DNA from: Capnocytophaga periodontitidis
Lineage (GTDB): Bacteria > Bacteroidota > Bacteroidia > Flavobacteriales > Flavobacteriaceae
DNA length: 64,000 bases
NCBI RefSeq assembly: GCF_016126015.1
Contig: NZ_JAEFDB010000010.1
Location: 1 to 64,000 of the forward strand
Direction of reading: 5' to 3'
A program made the translations under genes and the position numbers. The notes under the pieces were generated by a model, which did not search any database, was not told where the DNA came from, and saw only the letters and a program-made list of their open reading frames with translations. Positions 24,404 to 33,804 of the stretch are shown here, in pieces. How positions within the stretch are numbered: the stretch's first letter is position 1; every line of letters begins with the position of its first letter.

Positions 24404-25553
24404 CACTTAATAACTTATTATACATTTCTACCAAGGCTTGCCATACCATTTCCCTGTGATATCGTTGTTCTATCAAAGATCTGCTATTACTCTTTAACTT
24501 ATGATACAATGGCTTATCATCTAATAATAACGTCATTGCTTTTTGAAAAGCTTCTACATTTTTAGGAGGAACGATAAGTCCGTTTTTGTTTTCTATAATA
24601 ATTTCGTTACTACCGTTGATATCGGTTACAATACAAGGCAATTCCATAGCTCCTGCCTCTAATACTACATTGGGGAAACCTTCGCGATAACTTGGAAATA
24701 CAAAACAGTTGGCAATTGCCAAATAAGGGCGTACGTCTTTTTGCTCTCCTACGGATATAATATTAGGGTCTGTATCTATGGCGCTTAATGTTTTAGTTTG
24801 CAGGGGGTCTAAATGAGCTTCTTGTCTGCCTACCAATAGCAGTTTTATAGGAGATGTTGTTTGCTGTTTCAGTGCTTGAAAAGCGGTAACCAATTCATTA
24901 ATGCCCTTATCGCCTACTAATCTTCCCACAAATACGTATACAAAATCATCTGCTCCTATGCCTAAGGATGCTCGTAAAGTAGCTTTATCAGCAGCCGAAA
25001 AATGTGTTTTAGAAAAATAATCGGTATCTATCCCGTTGATATTGCCATTAGCCAATACTTTTAAGGGTTTTGCTGTAATATGAAATCGCTGTAAATCTCT
25101 TTTTACCCCTTCACCTTCGGGATATATATCGGTAGCCGACCAACATAGTAGCTTATCCATCGCTATGAGTAGCCGTTGCATTACACCTTTGCGAGTAGGA
25201 AAAATGAGTCCGGTGAAAGTATGTATCCTGATAGGTACTCCTGCCATTTTTGCAGCCAGCATACTCAATAAGCCTGCCTTTGGAGTAATAGAATGTACTA
25301 TAGTAGGTTTTTCTCTCTTAAACAAGCGGTAAAGTTTCAGCAGAGAGCTCAAATCTTTCAAGGGAGCAATAGGGCGCGACATTGCAATAGCAAAGGTATT
25401 TACCCCTTCTCGCCTCTTTACCTCTTCCAAGTCTTCTCCTTCACCCGAAATAGCAGTTACCTCAAAAGTCTCGTTCAAGAACTTTAGTTGCCCTTTTAGC
25501 AGTGAGTTTAAAGACGAGGGTACAGTGGCAGTTCTAAATAGTTTTATTTTCAT
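24384..25553 (-). CDS. Glycosyltransferase family 4
   Basis: This 389-residue GT-B enzyme has an N-terminal acceptor domain beginning MKIKLFRTATVPSSLNSLL. Its C-terminal donor domain has VFVGRLVGDKGINELV (about 194-210) and the GT4 signature PSYREGFPNVVLEAGAMELP (about 276-295, Glu-x7-Glu type). It adds a sugar, retaining configuration, to a lipid-linked glycan on the cytoplasmic membrane face. It is the last gene of the glycan operon and overlaps the GT2 gene by 20 bases. Donor sugar is not predictable. Confidence 0.9.
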   Translation of the reverse strand: MKIKLFRTATVPSSLNSLLKGQLKFLNETFEVTAISGEGEDLEEVKRREGVNTFAIAMSRPIAPLKDLSSLLKLYRLFKREKPTIVHSITPKAGLLSMLAAKMAGVPIRIHTFTGLIFPTRKGVMQRLLIAMDKLLCWSATDIYPEGEGVKRDLQRFHITAKPLKVLANGNINGIDTDYFSKTHFSAADKATLRASLGIGADDFVYVFVGRLVGDKGINELVTAFQALKQQTTSPIKLLLVGRQEAHLDPLQTKTLSAIDTDPNIISVGEQKDVRPYLAIANCFVFPSYREGFPNVVLEAGAMELPCIVTDINGSNEIIIENKNGLIVPPKNVEAFQKAMTLLLDDKPLYHKLKSNSRSLIEQRYHREMVWQALVEMYNKLLSVASFKK

Positions 25554-26364
25554 CTTGATAAGCTGTATAAGGTTTTACAGGGGTGATTTTTATATTGCGC
25601 CTATTTACAAGCCATTGCTCCATACCAAAAATATGAGCTATTCTATATACAATACCTTTGAGAAAGTTTGATCTAAAATACTGTTTCCAATAGCCTTCAT
25701 TAGGATATTTATTAAAAATATAGGCTTTACTTTGCTGAGCTAAAAAATACTTCTTGTAATAGTTATTGCCTACTTCTCTATAAAACATCAAAGGCTCATT
25801 TAAACGCACAAAATGGTATTTTGAGTGGGTGCGGTACCACAGTTCAGCATCTTCCATACGAAGCGCTTTGGTATCATAAGGATTTTCTAAAAACCACTGT
25901 TTTTTAGCTATGATGGTAGGGTGTATAAAGCTTTTTACACGTGTTAAAGTATTTTTGGGAGTGAGAGGGTATCGCGTGCTTGTTACGGCATTCTCATCGT
26001 TTATGATATAGGCATTAGTACCGAGTACATCTATCTCGGGGTGAGCTTTCAATACTGCTAATTGTCTTTCAATGCGAGCTGGGAGCATTATATCGTCGGC
26101 ATCCATTCGGGCAAGATAAAGTCCTTGCGCAAGAGAAGGAAGTTCGTTGAGTCGCGTTGCCAAGTTCTTATTCTTTCCATCGCTTATTACTTTTATACGA
26201 CTGTCTTTCTGAGCATAGCTTTGAGCAATAGATAAAGAATTGTCAGTACTTCCGTCGTCCAATAGCAATAATTCCCAATCGGTATAGGTCTGTTGTAATA
26301 CCGATTCAATGGCTAAAGCTAAATACTTTTCGGCATTGTAAAAAGGGAGTCCAATGGTTACCAT
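25534..26364 (-). CDS. Glycosyltransferase family 2
   Basis: This 276-residue GT-A enzyme opens MVTIGLPFYNAEKYLALAIE, with the nucleotide-binding LLDDGSTDNSL (about 34-44) and a metal-binding DXD in LARMDADDIMLP (about 88-99). An inverting transferase, it probably extends the lipid-linked repeat unit. It abuts the polymerase gene with no gap and overlaps the GT4 gene downstream. Confidence 0.92.
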   Translation of the reverse strand: MVTIGLPFYNAEKYLALAIESVLQQTYTDWELLLLDDGSTDNSLSIAQSYAQKDSRIKVISDGKNKNLATRLNELPSLAQGLYLARMDADDIMLPARIERQLAVLKAHPEIDVLGTNAYIINDENAVTSTRYPLTPKNTLTRVKSFIHPTIIAKKQWFLENPYDTKALRMEDAELWYRTHSKYHFVRLNEPLMFYREVGNNYYKKYFLAQQSKAYIFNKYPNEGYWKQYFRSNFLKGIVYRIAHIFGMEQWLVNRRNIKITPVKPYTAYQDENKTI

Positions 26365-27486
26365 CTATGCGTGTTTTAAAGTGTTGTACAAAGTGAAAAA
26401 GGCGTATAGCAAAATAAAAAAAACAATCACGGCGGTCTTAGGTTTAAAGCCTTTGGAAAAACAAGGCAGTACAATAAACGGAATTGCTATCCAAGCAAAA
26501 AGTCCCCAACGGTCGGAATACGGAATCTGGAATGCCATAAAAAACAGAAAACTTACACTTATAAAGTATTTTAAAAGCTGGTCGTAAGAAGTGCTCCAAG
26601 CGCTCGCTACCATAAACGATTGCTTACGTATATAGAGCCCTATCCCCAGAAAAAGTGTGGTAAAAGCTACAAACTGTGGTTTGAAGCCCACTTGATATAA
26701 GCCATCATCATTTAGAAAATAAGTACTAAATCGCCCTGAGTCTTTCCGCAAAAGAACTTCTATAACCGAAACAATATTTAACAGCCCTACATTTAGATAG
26801 GCTAAAACAATCCCCAATACGTATAAGGCTAAAAAATAGTACAATGGAATTCTTTTAGCTATTAATTGCAATAGCAGAAATACAACAATAGGAATTATTA
26901 CAGTGGTGTGGGTAACAAAGGCTAATAATAAAAATAAATAAGCTGTGTATTGCTTTCTTTCCCATAAGCTATAAGCAAATATTAAAAAAGCTAAAGAAAG
27001 TCCTTGCCTAATAATATTAATAGCTAAACTCTCTGCAAAAAACAACGACACAAAGGAGAAAAAGACAAAAAAAGCATTTGCTTGGTATTTGTTACTTAAG
27101 TTTTTGAAAGCATAGGCTATGACTCCGTAGAAAAGTCCTGCAATTATTAGTAAAAATACTGAAAAAGGGGCTCCTATACTACTTAATCCTGCCATCAACC
27201 AGCTGAACATTACCTCCATTTTCGCCTCTTGGGGTACATCGCCTGCCATCCAGTAGTGATAATTTACCGTATCTGTACCTACACTTACGTCTCTAAACCC
27301 TACAATCGCGATAAAATAAAGCACAAAGAAAGGTAAAGCGTGTTTTGAAATAAAAGAAGGTAATTTATCTTCATTACCTCTATCTATTTGGTATGCCCAA
27401 ACAAGGGCTATAATAGCCATTAGTGCATAACCAACGTTATACAATAGCTTAAAATACGCTTCTGAAATTCCTAATGGTGTAATCAT
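26365..27486 (-). CDS. EpsG/Wzy-type polysaccharide polymerase
   Basis: This 373-residue integral membrane protein has ten or more helices. It carries the EpsG pattern around VGFRDVSVGTDTVNYHYWM (about 61-79), whose Arg and Asp residues are typical of that polymerase family. It would join undecaprenyl-linked repeat units on the periplasmic face after flipping. It overlaps the flippase gene by 4 bases (ATGA type). Confidence 0.82.
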   Translation of the reverse strand: MITPLGISEAYFKLLYNVGYALMAIIALVWAYQIDRGNEDKLPSFISKHALPFFVLYFIAIVGFRDVSVGTDTVNYHYWMAGDVPQEAKMEVMFSWLMAGLSSIGAPFSVFLLIIAGLFYGVIAYAFKNLSNKYQANAFFVFFSFVSLFFAESLAINIIRQGLSLAFLIFAYSLWERKQYTAYLFLLLAFVTHTTVIIPIVVFLLLQLIAKRIPLYYFLALYVLGIVLAYLNVGLLNIVSVIEVLLRKDSGRFSTYFLNDDGLYQVGFKPQFVAFTTLFLGIGLYIRKQSFMVASAWSTSYDQLLKYFISVSFLFFMAFQIPYSDRWGLFAWIAIPFIVLPCFSKGFKPKTAVIVFFILLYAFFTLYNTLKHA

Positions 27487-28895
27487 AGTTCTTTATTTTT
27501 ATACATAATATGTTTCACTTCTTTTGCATAAAACACAGCGAAAAGCGACCCTATCACTAAACATTTTAACACAAAAGAGAGGTATAAATTATGAAATTCA
27601 ATAGCTCGGGTAAAATAGGCTATCAATAATAGCCCTACAAATATAATGGCTACTTTCAGCACATTCCATAACTGATGCTTTAAAATTCCTTTGAGCACTT
27701 TATCAAGAGAATAACTCACCCAAAGGAACATTATCACACTGTGGATTACAATTCCGTAGAGCACCCACTGAAAACTTCCGCAGTAGGCAATTAAAAGAAC
27801 GGGAATAATGAGCAGTTTCCCGATGAGTTCTATCCGTAAATATTGGTTAGTGTCACCTAATACCGCAAAATAATCGATATTTAAGTTATAAAGCACTATA
27901 AAGACTCCTGAAAGGGAAAGGATTTGTAATATCGGGATACTTTCTATCCATTTTTCTGATAATATAATAATTATTATCTCCTTTGAAGCAAAAAATAGCA
28001 CACAACTCACAAAACTCACCAATAAGAAAGTAACCTTTTCAAAAAAGAAGAACTTATCACTTTTAGCTTTGAGATTTTCTTCCTTAGAAAGAGTTGAGAA
28101 ACTTACTTTTTTTACAATCGTAGAAATATTGGAAGAAAACAAATCGCGAAAGGTTACTGCACGAGTGTAATAACCCAAAGCACTTGCACTAAAAAACTTA
28201 CCAATAAACACGTAGTAAATATTAGTTTGGAGGATATTTAGCAGGTTTGAAAACAGTAGATTCCCTCCATACAAAAACAACTGTTTAAACGATTGCCAAG
28301 AGAACAACCAACTGGGGCGCCATTTATTTAAAATCCAAAAAAGTACGACTGTAATAGCTTCTCCAATAAGCACTCTATACACCAAACTGTACACACCCCA
28401 GCCTCTTTTTGCCATTACGATAGCGCAAACGGCACTGATAGTTACAGAAATGAGCGAAACAACAGCAATCTTTCTGAAAGCTAATTCTTTTATAAGTATA
28501 GTGCGATGTATGAGCTCAAAAGAAACTAATACAATGTTAAGCCCTAATAACTGTAATAGAGGCTCAATTGATGGATTACTGAAAAAAGAGGCTATCCCTG
28601 CTGATGAGACATAGAGGAGTAGGTATAAAAATACTGAAAAACATATATTTATAAAGAAGATAGTGCTATAATCGGTTTGTGTAGTGTTCTTTTTATTGAT
28701 AAGTGCTGCTCCAAAACCACCTTCTACCAAAACATTTGTTACAGTAATGAAGAAGGTAGCAATACCAATAAGACCAAAATCTTCAGGCACGAGGATACGA
28801 GCCAAAATAATCCCTACTACAAAATTCAATATTTGTTGTAGGAAATTATCTACTGAACTCCAAAATAAATGCCTAAAAGAATTGTTTTGTAACAT
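27483..28895 (-). CDS. Wzx-type oligosaccharide flippase (MOP superfamily)
   Basis: This 470-residue protein with about 12-14 membrane helices opens with the PST/Wzx-like SSVDNFLQQILNFVVGIILA and VPEDFGLIGIATFF. It flips undecaprenyl-diphosphate-linked glycan to the periplasm. Polymerase, transferases and initiating enzyme are all in the same operon, supporting a Wzx/Wzy-dependent pathway. It lies 8 bases after the dehydratase gene. Confidence 0.9.
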   Translation of the reverse strand: MLQNNSFRHLFWSSVDNFLQQILNFVVGIILARILVPEDFGLIGIATFFITVTNVLVEGGFGAALINKKNTTQTDYSTIFFINICFSVFLYLLLYVSSAGIASFFSNPSIEPLLQLLGLNIVLVSFELIHRTILIKELAFRKIAVVSLISVTISAVCAIVMAKRGWGVYSLVYRVLIGEAITVVLFWILNKWRPSWLFSWQSFKQLFLYGGNLLFSNLLNILQTNIYYVFIGKFFSASALGYYTRAVTFRDLFSSNISTIVKKVSFSTLSKEENLKAKSDKFFFFEKVTFLLVSFVSCVLFFASKEIIIIILSEKWIESIPILQILSLSGVFIVLYNLNIDYFAVLGDTNQYLRIELIGKLLIIPVLLIAYCGSFQWVLYGIVIHSVIMFLWVSYSLDKVLKGILKHQLWNVLKVAIIFVGLLLIAYFTRAIEFHNLYLSFVLKCLVIGSLFAVFYAKEVKHIMYKNKEL

Positions 28896-28903
28896 TATAA
28901 AGT

Positions 28904-30823
28904 TTATCTCTTATCCAGCTCCTCAAATATTGAGTTATTACTTTTAAACTCTTTTACTATCTGTTTCAGTAAGCGTACCACAGCTACTTTGTCCTCTTGT
29001 TTAGCCAGTTCATACATTTGGATAGTAAAAGCATCTATTTCGGTAAATGACATTGAAGGGTCTTTACTTATCATTATTTTATTATGGTGTGTAGGCATTG
29101 TCCTAGTACTGTCACTCAACAATTCCTCATATAGTTTTTCACCAGGGCGTAATCCTGTATAGACAATCTTAATATCTACATTGGGTTCAAATCCTGATAG
29201 TTTAATCATACGCGTAGCAAGATTGAGTATCTTCACGGGTTCTCCCATATCAAATACGAATATTTCTCCCCCTTTGCCCATAGTTCCTGCTTGCAATACG
29301 AGTTCACACGCTTCGGGTATGGTCATAAAGTAGCGCACTATATCGGGGTGGGTAATGGTTACAGGCCCTCCTTTTTCTATCTGCTTTCTAAAATGAGGTA
29401 TTACTGAACCATTAGAACCTAATACATTGCCAAAACGGGTGGTGATAAAGGTCGTGGTATTGCCTTCTTTGTTTTGTAAAGCCTGTACAAAAAGTTCTGC
29501 TACACGTTTTGAGGCGCCCATCACATTGGTAGGATTTACCGCCTTATCAGTAGAAATCATCACAAAGTGAGGTACTTTATAAGCACTTGCTAAAAGAGCT
29601 ACATTCTTGGTGCCTTGTATATTCACTAAAGCTGCTTCGTGTGGATTTTCTTCTATCATCGGTACGTGCTTATAGGCTGCAGCGTGATACACTACCGAAA
29701 ACTGATGCGCCTTAAATACACTTTCTAAACGCTCATAATTTGTAATATCCGCTAAAACAAACTCAAAGGCTATATTGGGGAAAGTTTCTTTAAGTTCTAA
29801 TTCTATGTCGTATAGAGGCGTTTCTGCTTGGTCGAGCACAACTACTAAGGCGGGGGTGAAGGTAGCTATTTGTCGCACCAACTCACTACCGATAGACCCA
29901 GCCCCTCCTGTTACCAAAATACTTTTATGATAGTGCTTTTGCCGTACTTCTTCATTGTCGAGTACTATTTGTTTCCTACCTAAAAGGTCTTCTATTTGTA
30001 TATTGTGAAGATTGAATCCTTCTTTCTCAGGGCGTAGTTTCTGTAAAGCAGGGGTTTTGAGCAATTGTAATCCTTTGTCTAAACAGATGTTTACCCAAAA
30101 GGTCATTTCCTCTTTAGAGAGTTGGGTTTTGTTAATGAGTACTCCATCAGCCCCTAATTCTTGTTGAGGGATATCTATAAATTTTTCTTTTGAGATAATA
30201 GGTCTTCCCATTAGAGTGGCCTGTTTAGGATTCGTGCGCCCTGTAAGGAAGCCTACTACTGAGTACGGAATCACGGCATTACCTATAATTCCATTGGCAA
30301 AAGCCACCGCTTCATCATCTACTCCTAAAATGAGGATACGCTTTTTTGAAGTACGTCGACTAATTTCTTTAATCAGATAAAAAAACTCCTTTACTGATAA
30401 CCTAAATACAAACAATATGATAAATGATAAAGTAAAATAAATCAGTAGGATAGGATTTAATAATACTTTTTCACCAATAAAATGTAAACTTATCTTATTG
30501 GCGATAAACATCATTATTACTGTACATCCACTTGAAAGCAGTATGCGAAACAAATCGCGAAAAGTAGAGTATCGTATGATCCCCGAATAAGTACGGAAGA
30601 TAAACATAAAGAAGAGATTTACCCCTATTACTAAAAAATAGCGTTTATAAAGCGGAATGCTATTGGGTATATATACCCCTAAACGTTCTACTACAAAAAA
30701 AGAAAGATAAAGTGCAATAGAAAGTAAACACACTTCAATGCACACCACTATCCATCGCGGTGTATATCGCGCAGTAGCTAAATTTATTAAAGTATTGTCG
30801 CTATATGTATGAGAAGGAAGCAT
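28904..30823 (-). CDS. Membrane UDP-sugar 4,6-dehydratase (PglF/WbpM/CapD type)
   Basis: This 639-residue protein has four N-terminal membrane helices (about 25-140), a Rossmann-like linker domain (about 160-275), and a C-terminal SDR domain with VTGGAGSIGSELVRQ (about 301-315), AAAYKHVPMIE and STDKAVNPTNVMGASKRVAE. In this last motif Met replaces the usual SDR Tyr, as in inverting and retaining 4,6-dehydratases of this group. It would convert UDP-GlcNAc to the 4-keto-6-deoxy sugar, the substrate for the aminotransferase encoded 69 bases upstream. Length matches WbpM-like proteins (about 640). Confidence 0.93.
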   Translation of the reverse strand: MLPSHTYSDNTLINLATARYTPRWIVVCIEVCLLSIALYLSFFVVERLGVYIPNSIPLYKRYFLVIGVNLFFMFIFRTYSGIIRYSTFRDLFRILLSSGCTVIMMFIANKISLHFIGEKVLLNPILLIYFTLSFIILFVFRLSVKEFFYLIKEISRRTSKKRILILGVDDEAVAFANGIIGNAVIPYSVVGFLTGRTNPKQATLMGRPIISKEKFIDIPQQELGADGVLINKTQLSKEEMTFWVNICLDKGLQLLKTPALQKLRPEKEGFNLHNIQIEDLLGRKQIVLDNEEVRQKHYHKSILVTGGAGSIGSELVRQIATFTPALVVVLDQAETPLYDIELELKETFPNIAFEFVLADITNYERLESVFKAHQFSVVYHAAAYKHVPMIEENPHEAALVNIQGTKNVALLASAYKVPHFVMISTDKAVNPTNVMGASKRVAELFVQALQNKEGNTTTFITTRFGNVLGSNGSVIPHFRKQIEKGGPVTITHPDIVRYFMTIPEACELVLQAGTMGKGGEIFVFDMGEPVKILNLATRMIKLSGFEPNVDIKIVYTGLRPGEKLYEELLSDSTRTMPTHHNKIMISKDPSMSFTEIDAFTIQMYELAKQEDKVAVVRLLKQIVKEFKSNNSIFEELDKR

Positions 30824-30892
30824 TGTCTATTAGTAATAAAAATAAATTTTCTGCAAAAATATAAAAATCAAGTGAAACTTTATAGAGATATA

Positions 30893-32020
30893 CTACATTT
30901 TATTCAAAATAGCTGTAATACGTTCTCTATCTTCATCTGTAAGATTAGATCCCGAAGGTAAGCATAATCCTTTGTCAAACAGGTGTTCACAACTATTTTC
31001 ACCATAGTAAGGAGCAGTAGCAAACACAGGTTGCAAATGCATAGGTTTCCACAAGGGGCGTGTTTCAATATTTTCTTCTAAAAAGGCTAAACGCAAGTCT
31101 TCTCTATCAAATCCTGTTTTTACTTTATCAATGGTAATAACTGAAAGCCAATAATTACAAAAGTAATCTTCGTTGGGTTCTGTAAGTAAATTTATCCCTT
31201 CAGTTTCTTTGAACAAGTCTGTATAAAAAGCGTGCATCTTTCGGCGAGCTTCAATGCGTTGTGGCAATACCTCCATTTGTCCACGACCTATGCCTGCAGT
31301 AATGTTGCTCATACGGTAGTTATATCCTATATGTGAATGCTGGTAGTGAGGCGCATTGTCGCGCGCTTGGGTACTCAAAAAAACCGCTTTATCTTTCTCT
31401 TCTTGGCTGTGGCACACCAATGCCCCACCTCCCGAAGTCGTGATAATTTTATTCCCGTTGAATGAGAGGACTCCAAACCTGCCAAAAGTACCACAAGGCT
31501 TTCCTTTGTAAGCGCTTCCTAAGGCTTCTGCAGCATCTTCTATTAAAGGGATGTCGTATTTTTCACATACGGTGAGCACCTTGTCTACCTGAAAAGGCAT
31601 TCCGTAGAGCGATACAGCGATTACCGCTTTAGGCTTCTTGCCTTTCTTGATGCGGTCTTTAATAGCTTCTTCCAAGAAAATAGGCGATATATTCCACGTT
31701 TCTTCTTCCGAATCTACAAACACGGGCGTAGCACCTTGATATACGATAGGGTTAGCAGAAGCTGAAAAAGTCATCGATTGACAGAGCACCTCATCACCTG
31801 CTTGCACCCCACACTCTATAAGAGCTAAGTGCAAGGCTGCCGTACCTGCCGAAAGCGCCGATACTTTCACTCCATTGCCCAAAAAGTGTTGTAAATCTTC
31901 TTCAAAGCCATTTACGTTAGGGCCTAAGGGCGCTACCCAATTCTCCTCAAAGGCTTGATGAATATATTTAAGTTCGTTTCCTCCCATATGTGGGGAAGAA
32001 AGCCATATTTTTTCTTTCAT
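30893..32020 (-). CDS. DegT/DnrJ/EryC1/StrS sugar aminotransferase
   Basis: This 375-residue PLP enzyme has Lys191 in LSFNGNKIITTSGGG as the Schiff-base residue and EDAAEALGS (about 161-169) holding the pyridine-nitrogen Asp. It resembles PglE-type UDP-4-amino-4,6-dideoxy-N-acetyl-sugar aminotransferases, and the adjacent PglF-like dehydratase supplies the 4-keto substrate. The product should be a UDP-2-acetamido-4-amino-2,4,6-trideoxyhexose. It lies 12 bases after the ATP-grasp gene. Confidence 0.93.
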   Translation of the reverse strand: MKEKIWLSSPHMGGNELKYIHQAFEENWVAPLGPNVNGFEEDLQHFLGNGVKVSALSAGTAALHLALIECGVQAGDEVLCQSMTFSASANPIVYQGATPVFVDSEEETWNISPIFLEEAIKDRIKKGKKPKAVIAVSLYGMPFQVDKVLTVCEKYDIPLIEDAAEALGSAYKGKPCGTFGRFGVLSFNGNKIITTSGGGALVCHSQEEKDKAVFLSTQARDNAPHYQHSHIGYNYRMSNITAGIGRGQMEVLPQRIEARRKMHAFYTDLFKETEGINLLTEPNEDYFCNYWLSVITIDKVKTGFDREDLRLAFLEENIETRPLWKPMHLQPVFATAPYYGENSCEHLFDKGLCLPSGSNLTDEDRERITAILNKM

Positions 32021-32032
32021 AGTATGATGTTA

Positions 32033-33058
32033 TTAATACGTTGGTATTGTAATTAGTCTGTCACATTTTGAAGACATAACATTAGGGCGATATGTGGTAT
32101 ATTTATCTATATCTTTATTGCCTTTTAACCATTCTATATAGATGGCAGGAATATTAATCCCAGCTTGATGAGAGAAAGGATACCCTCCACCAAACCTGGG
32201 ATTTAATTCAAGAACATATAACTCATTGTTATATTCAAAAACATCGCAATCTAAATTACCTATATGCTTTAAATTTTTACTTATAATACGCCCCAATTGC
32301 TCAAAACGGTTGTCAATTAAAGTAATTGCTTTATCTGTTTCTCCTGCACGCATAGCTAATTTTTTACGTACAAAAGTACCTACATAATTACCTTTAAAAT
32401 CATTTAATATGTCAACTCCATACTCTTGTCCCTCTAATTTTTCTTGAATTAGAATAGCATTATTAATATCTTTTTTGCTAGCTTCAGCAAGAATTGTACG
32501 TTGTAGTTGTATTTTTTGTAATTGATAAGTAATTTCTAACTCATCTAATGTTTCAGGAAAATATATACCGATAGAGGCACTTCCCCAACGAGGTTTCAAT
32601 ACTAATGGAAAATGAAGCTCTCCTATAGCAACGGCTTCTTTAGCTTTGACTAAATCTGTATATGTTTTAGGTGTATTTATTTGATTTTGTTGTAAGAATC
32701 CTACTGTTTTTAATTTATCAAAACAAGTTTCTATAATCTCCTCTTCTGCAACAATTACTTTTGCCCCATATTGTTCTAATACCTGTTTGTGTGCAGATAA
32801 AATCGGCAGTTCCAAATCATTTAAAGAAATAATAGCTTTAATATCATTCTCTTTTACTATTTTTTCCAAAACAGAAATATAATTTTTATCAAATATATTA
32901 GGCACTACAAAAGCAATGTCGGCATCTGCCATCGCTGGAGCTGAAATTTGCATATCTGCTGCAAAAACTTTCCCTTGTCCATTAAGAGCTTCTTTAAAAT
33001 AGTTAATAAGATAGTTCCTGCGTCCTGCGCAGGTAAAAAGCATATTTATATTATTCAT
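32033..33058 (-). CDS. ATP-grasp ligase, carbamoyl-phosphate-synthase-like
   Basis: This 341-residue protein starts MNNINMLFTCAGRRNYL. That ATG, overlapping the upstream gene by 8 bases, is preferred to one 21 bases further upstream. An N-terminal pre-ATP-grasp Rossmann-like domain (about 1-110) is followed by the ATP-grasp fold: FPLVLKPRWGSASIGIY (about 148-164), KLEGQEYGVDI, and metal-binding ELNPRFGGGYPFSHQAG (about 285-301). Such enzymes join a carboxylate to an amine via an acyl-phosphate. Between the initiating transferase and the aminotransferase, it could acylate the sugar's 4-amino group, perhaps with an amino acid. That is an inference; no PglD-type acetyltransferase is present in the operon. 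Confidence 0.85.
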   Translation of the reverse strand: MNNINMLFTCAGRRNYLINYFKEALNGQGKVFAADMQISAPAMADADIAFVVPNIFDKNYISVLEKIVKENDIKAIISLNDLELPILSAHKQVLEQYGAKVIVAEEEIIETCFDKLKTVGFLQQNQINTPKTYTDLVKAKEAVAIGELHFPLVLKPRWGSASIGIYFPETLDELEITYQLQKIQLQRTILAEASKKDINNAILIQEKLEGQEYGVDILNDFKGNYVGTFVRKKLAMRAGETDKAITLIDNRFEQLGRIISKNLKHIGNLDCDVFEYNNELYVLELNPRFGGGYPFSHQAGINIPAIYIEWLKGNKDIDKYTTYRPNVMSSKCDRLITIPTY

Positions 33059-33659
33059 TTCTATTTTTTCTATAATCATCCAAATCTATATAACCTACAG
33101 CAATATCTTTTCGAAGCAGAACATTAATTATAGTCCTAAATAGTATCTTAATGTCTAACAAAAAAGATAAATTTTCTACATATTGAGCGTCTAACTCCAA
33201 TCTGTCATCCCAATTTAGTTTATTTCTACCATTTACTTGGGCAAGCCCCGTAATACCTGGTCTAACAGTATGCCGAAGTTGTTCACGTTTGCTATAATAA
33301 GGTAAATATTTTACTAATAATGGTCTCGGCCCTATAAGTGACATATCTCCTTTGAGTACATTCAGTAGTTGCGGAATCTCATCCAGCGACGTCTTCCGTA
33401 CAAAAGTCCCTATCTTAGTGAGTCGCTCAGCATCAGGCAAAAGCTGCCCATTCGCATCTCGGCGATCATTCATCGTTTTAAACTTGATAATCTTAAAAAT
33501 CCGTTCTCCTTTCCCAGGTCGCAATTGGTAGAAAAAAGACTTTCCTCCATTGGCAAACCACAATCCCACTGTCACCACTACAAAAATAGGACTCAGTAAA
33601 ATAAAGACAATCAGTGCTATAAGAAAGTCTAACGCTGGTTTTATAATTTTTTTATACAT
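33051..33659 (-). CDS. Initiating sugar-phosphate transferase (PglC type)
   Basis: This 202-residue monotopic phosphoglycosyl transferase has one membrane helix (about 8-33), then the family signatures FFYQLRPGKGERIFKIIKFKTM (about 41-62), LLNVLKGDMSLIGPRPLL and RPGITGLAQVNGRN. The catalytic Asp-Glu dyad is expected in the KTSLDEIPQ segment (about 92-100). It moves a phospho-sugar from a UDP-sugar onto undecaprenyl phosphate. It is short like PglC, so it lacks the extra helices of WbaP/WecA. First gene of the operon, it has its own promoter 34 bases upstream. Confidence 0.93.
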   Translation of the reverse strand: MYKKIIKPALDFLIALIVFILLSPIFVVVTVGLWFANGGKSFFYQLRPGKGERIFKIIKFKTMNDRRDANGQLLPDAERLTKIGTFVRKTSLDEIPQLLNVLKGDMSLIGPRPLLVKYLPYYSKREQLRHTVRPGITGLAQVNGRNKLNWDDRLELDAQYVENLSFLLDIKILFRTIINVLLRKDIAVGYIDLDDYRKNRNE

Positions 33660-33692
33660 TAAAAAAATAGTTTACCGAATTAAATTGTCGTG

Positions 33693-33722
33693 CAAATGTA
33701 CGATTTTTTTTTGAAGTTACAA
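33693..33722 (-). promoter_or_regulatory. Promoter of the surface-glycan operon
   Basis: TACATTTG (-7, complement of 33693-33700) with TTG exactly 19 bases upstream, facing the sugar transferase. The -33 side overlaps the palindrome at 33716-33731, so a regulator bound there could repress this operon. Confidence 0.65.
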
Positions 33723-33731
33723 CCTTGTTAC
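33716..33731. promoter_or_regulatory. Dyad GTnACAAnnTTGTnAC, copy in nitroreductase/glycan divergent region
   Basis: GTTACAACCTTGTTAC is an inverted repeat of GTnACAA. The exact reverse complement occurs at 47013-47028, also upstream of a nitroreductase gene. This suggests an operator for a dimeric regulator; the factor is unknown. Confidence 0.5.
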
Positions 33732-33768
33732 CTCCTTTTTTCGTAATTCATAATTCGTCTTTATTTAT

Positions 33769-33776
33769 TATCTTTG
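33769..33776 (+). promoter_or_regulatory. -7 box for nitroreductase gene
   Basis: TATCTTTG 28 bases before the ATG at 33805. No convincing -33 box is seen; the dyad at 33716 lies about 45 bases upstream and might be an activator site. Confidence 0.6.
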
Positions 33777-33804
33777 CCCCGTTAAACATTATTTTTTTAA
33801 TATT

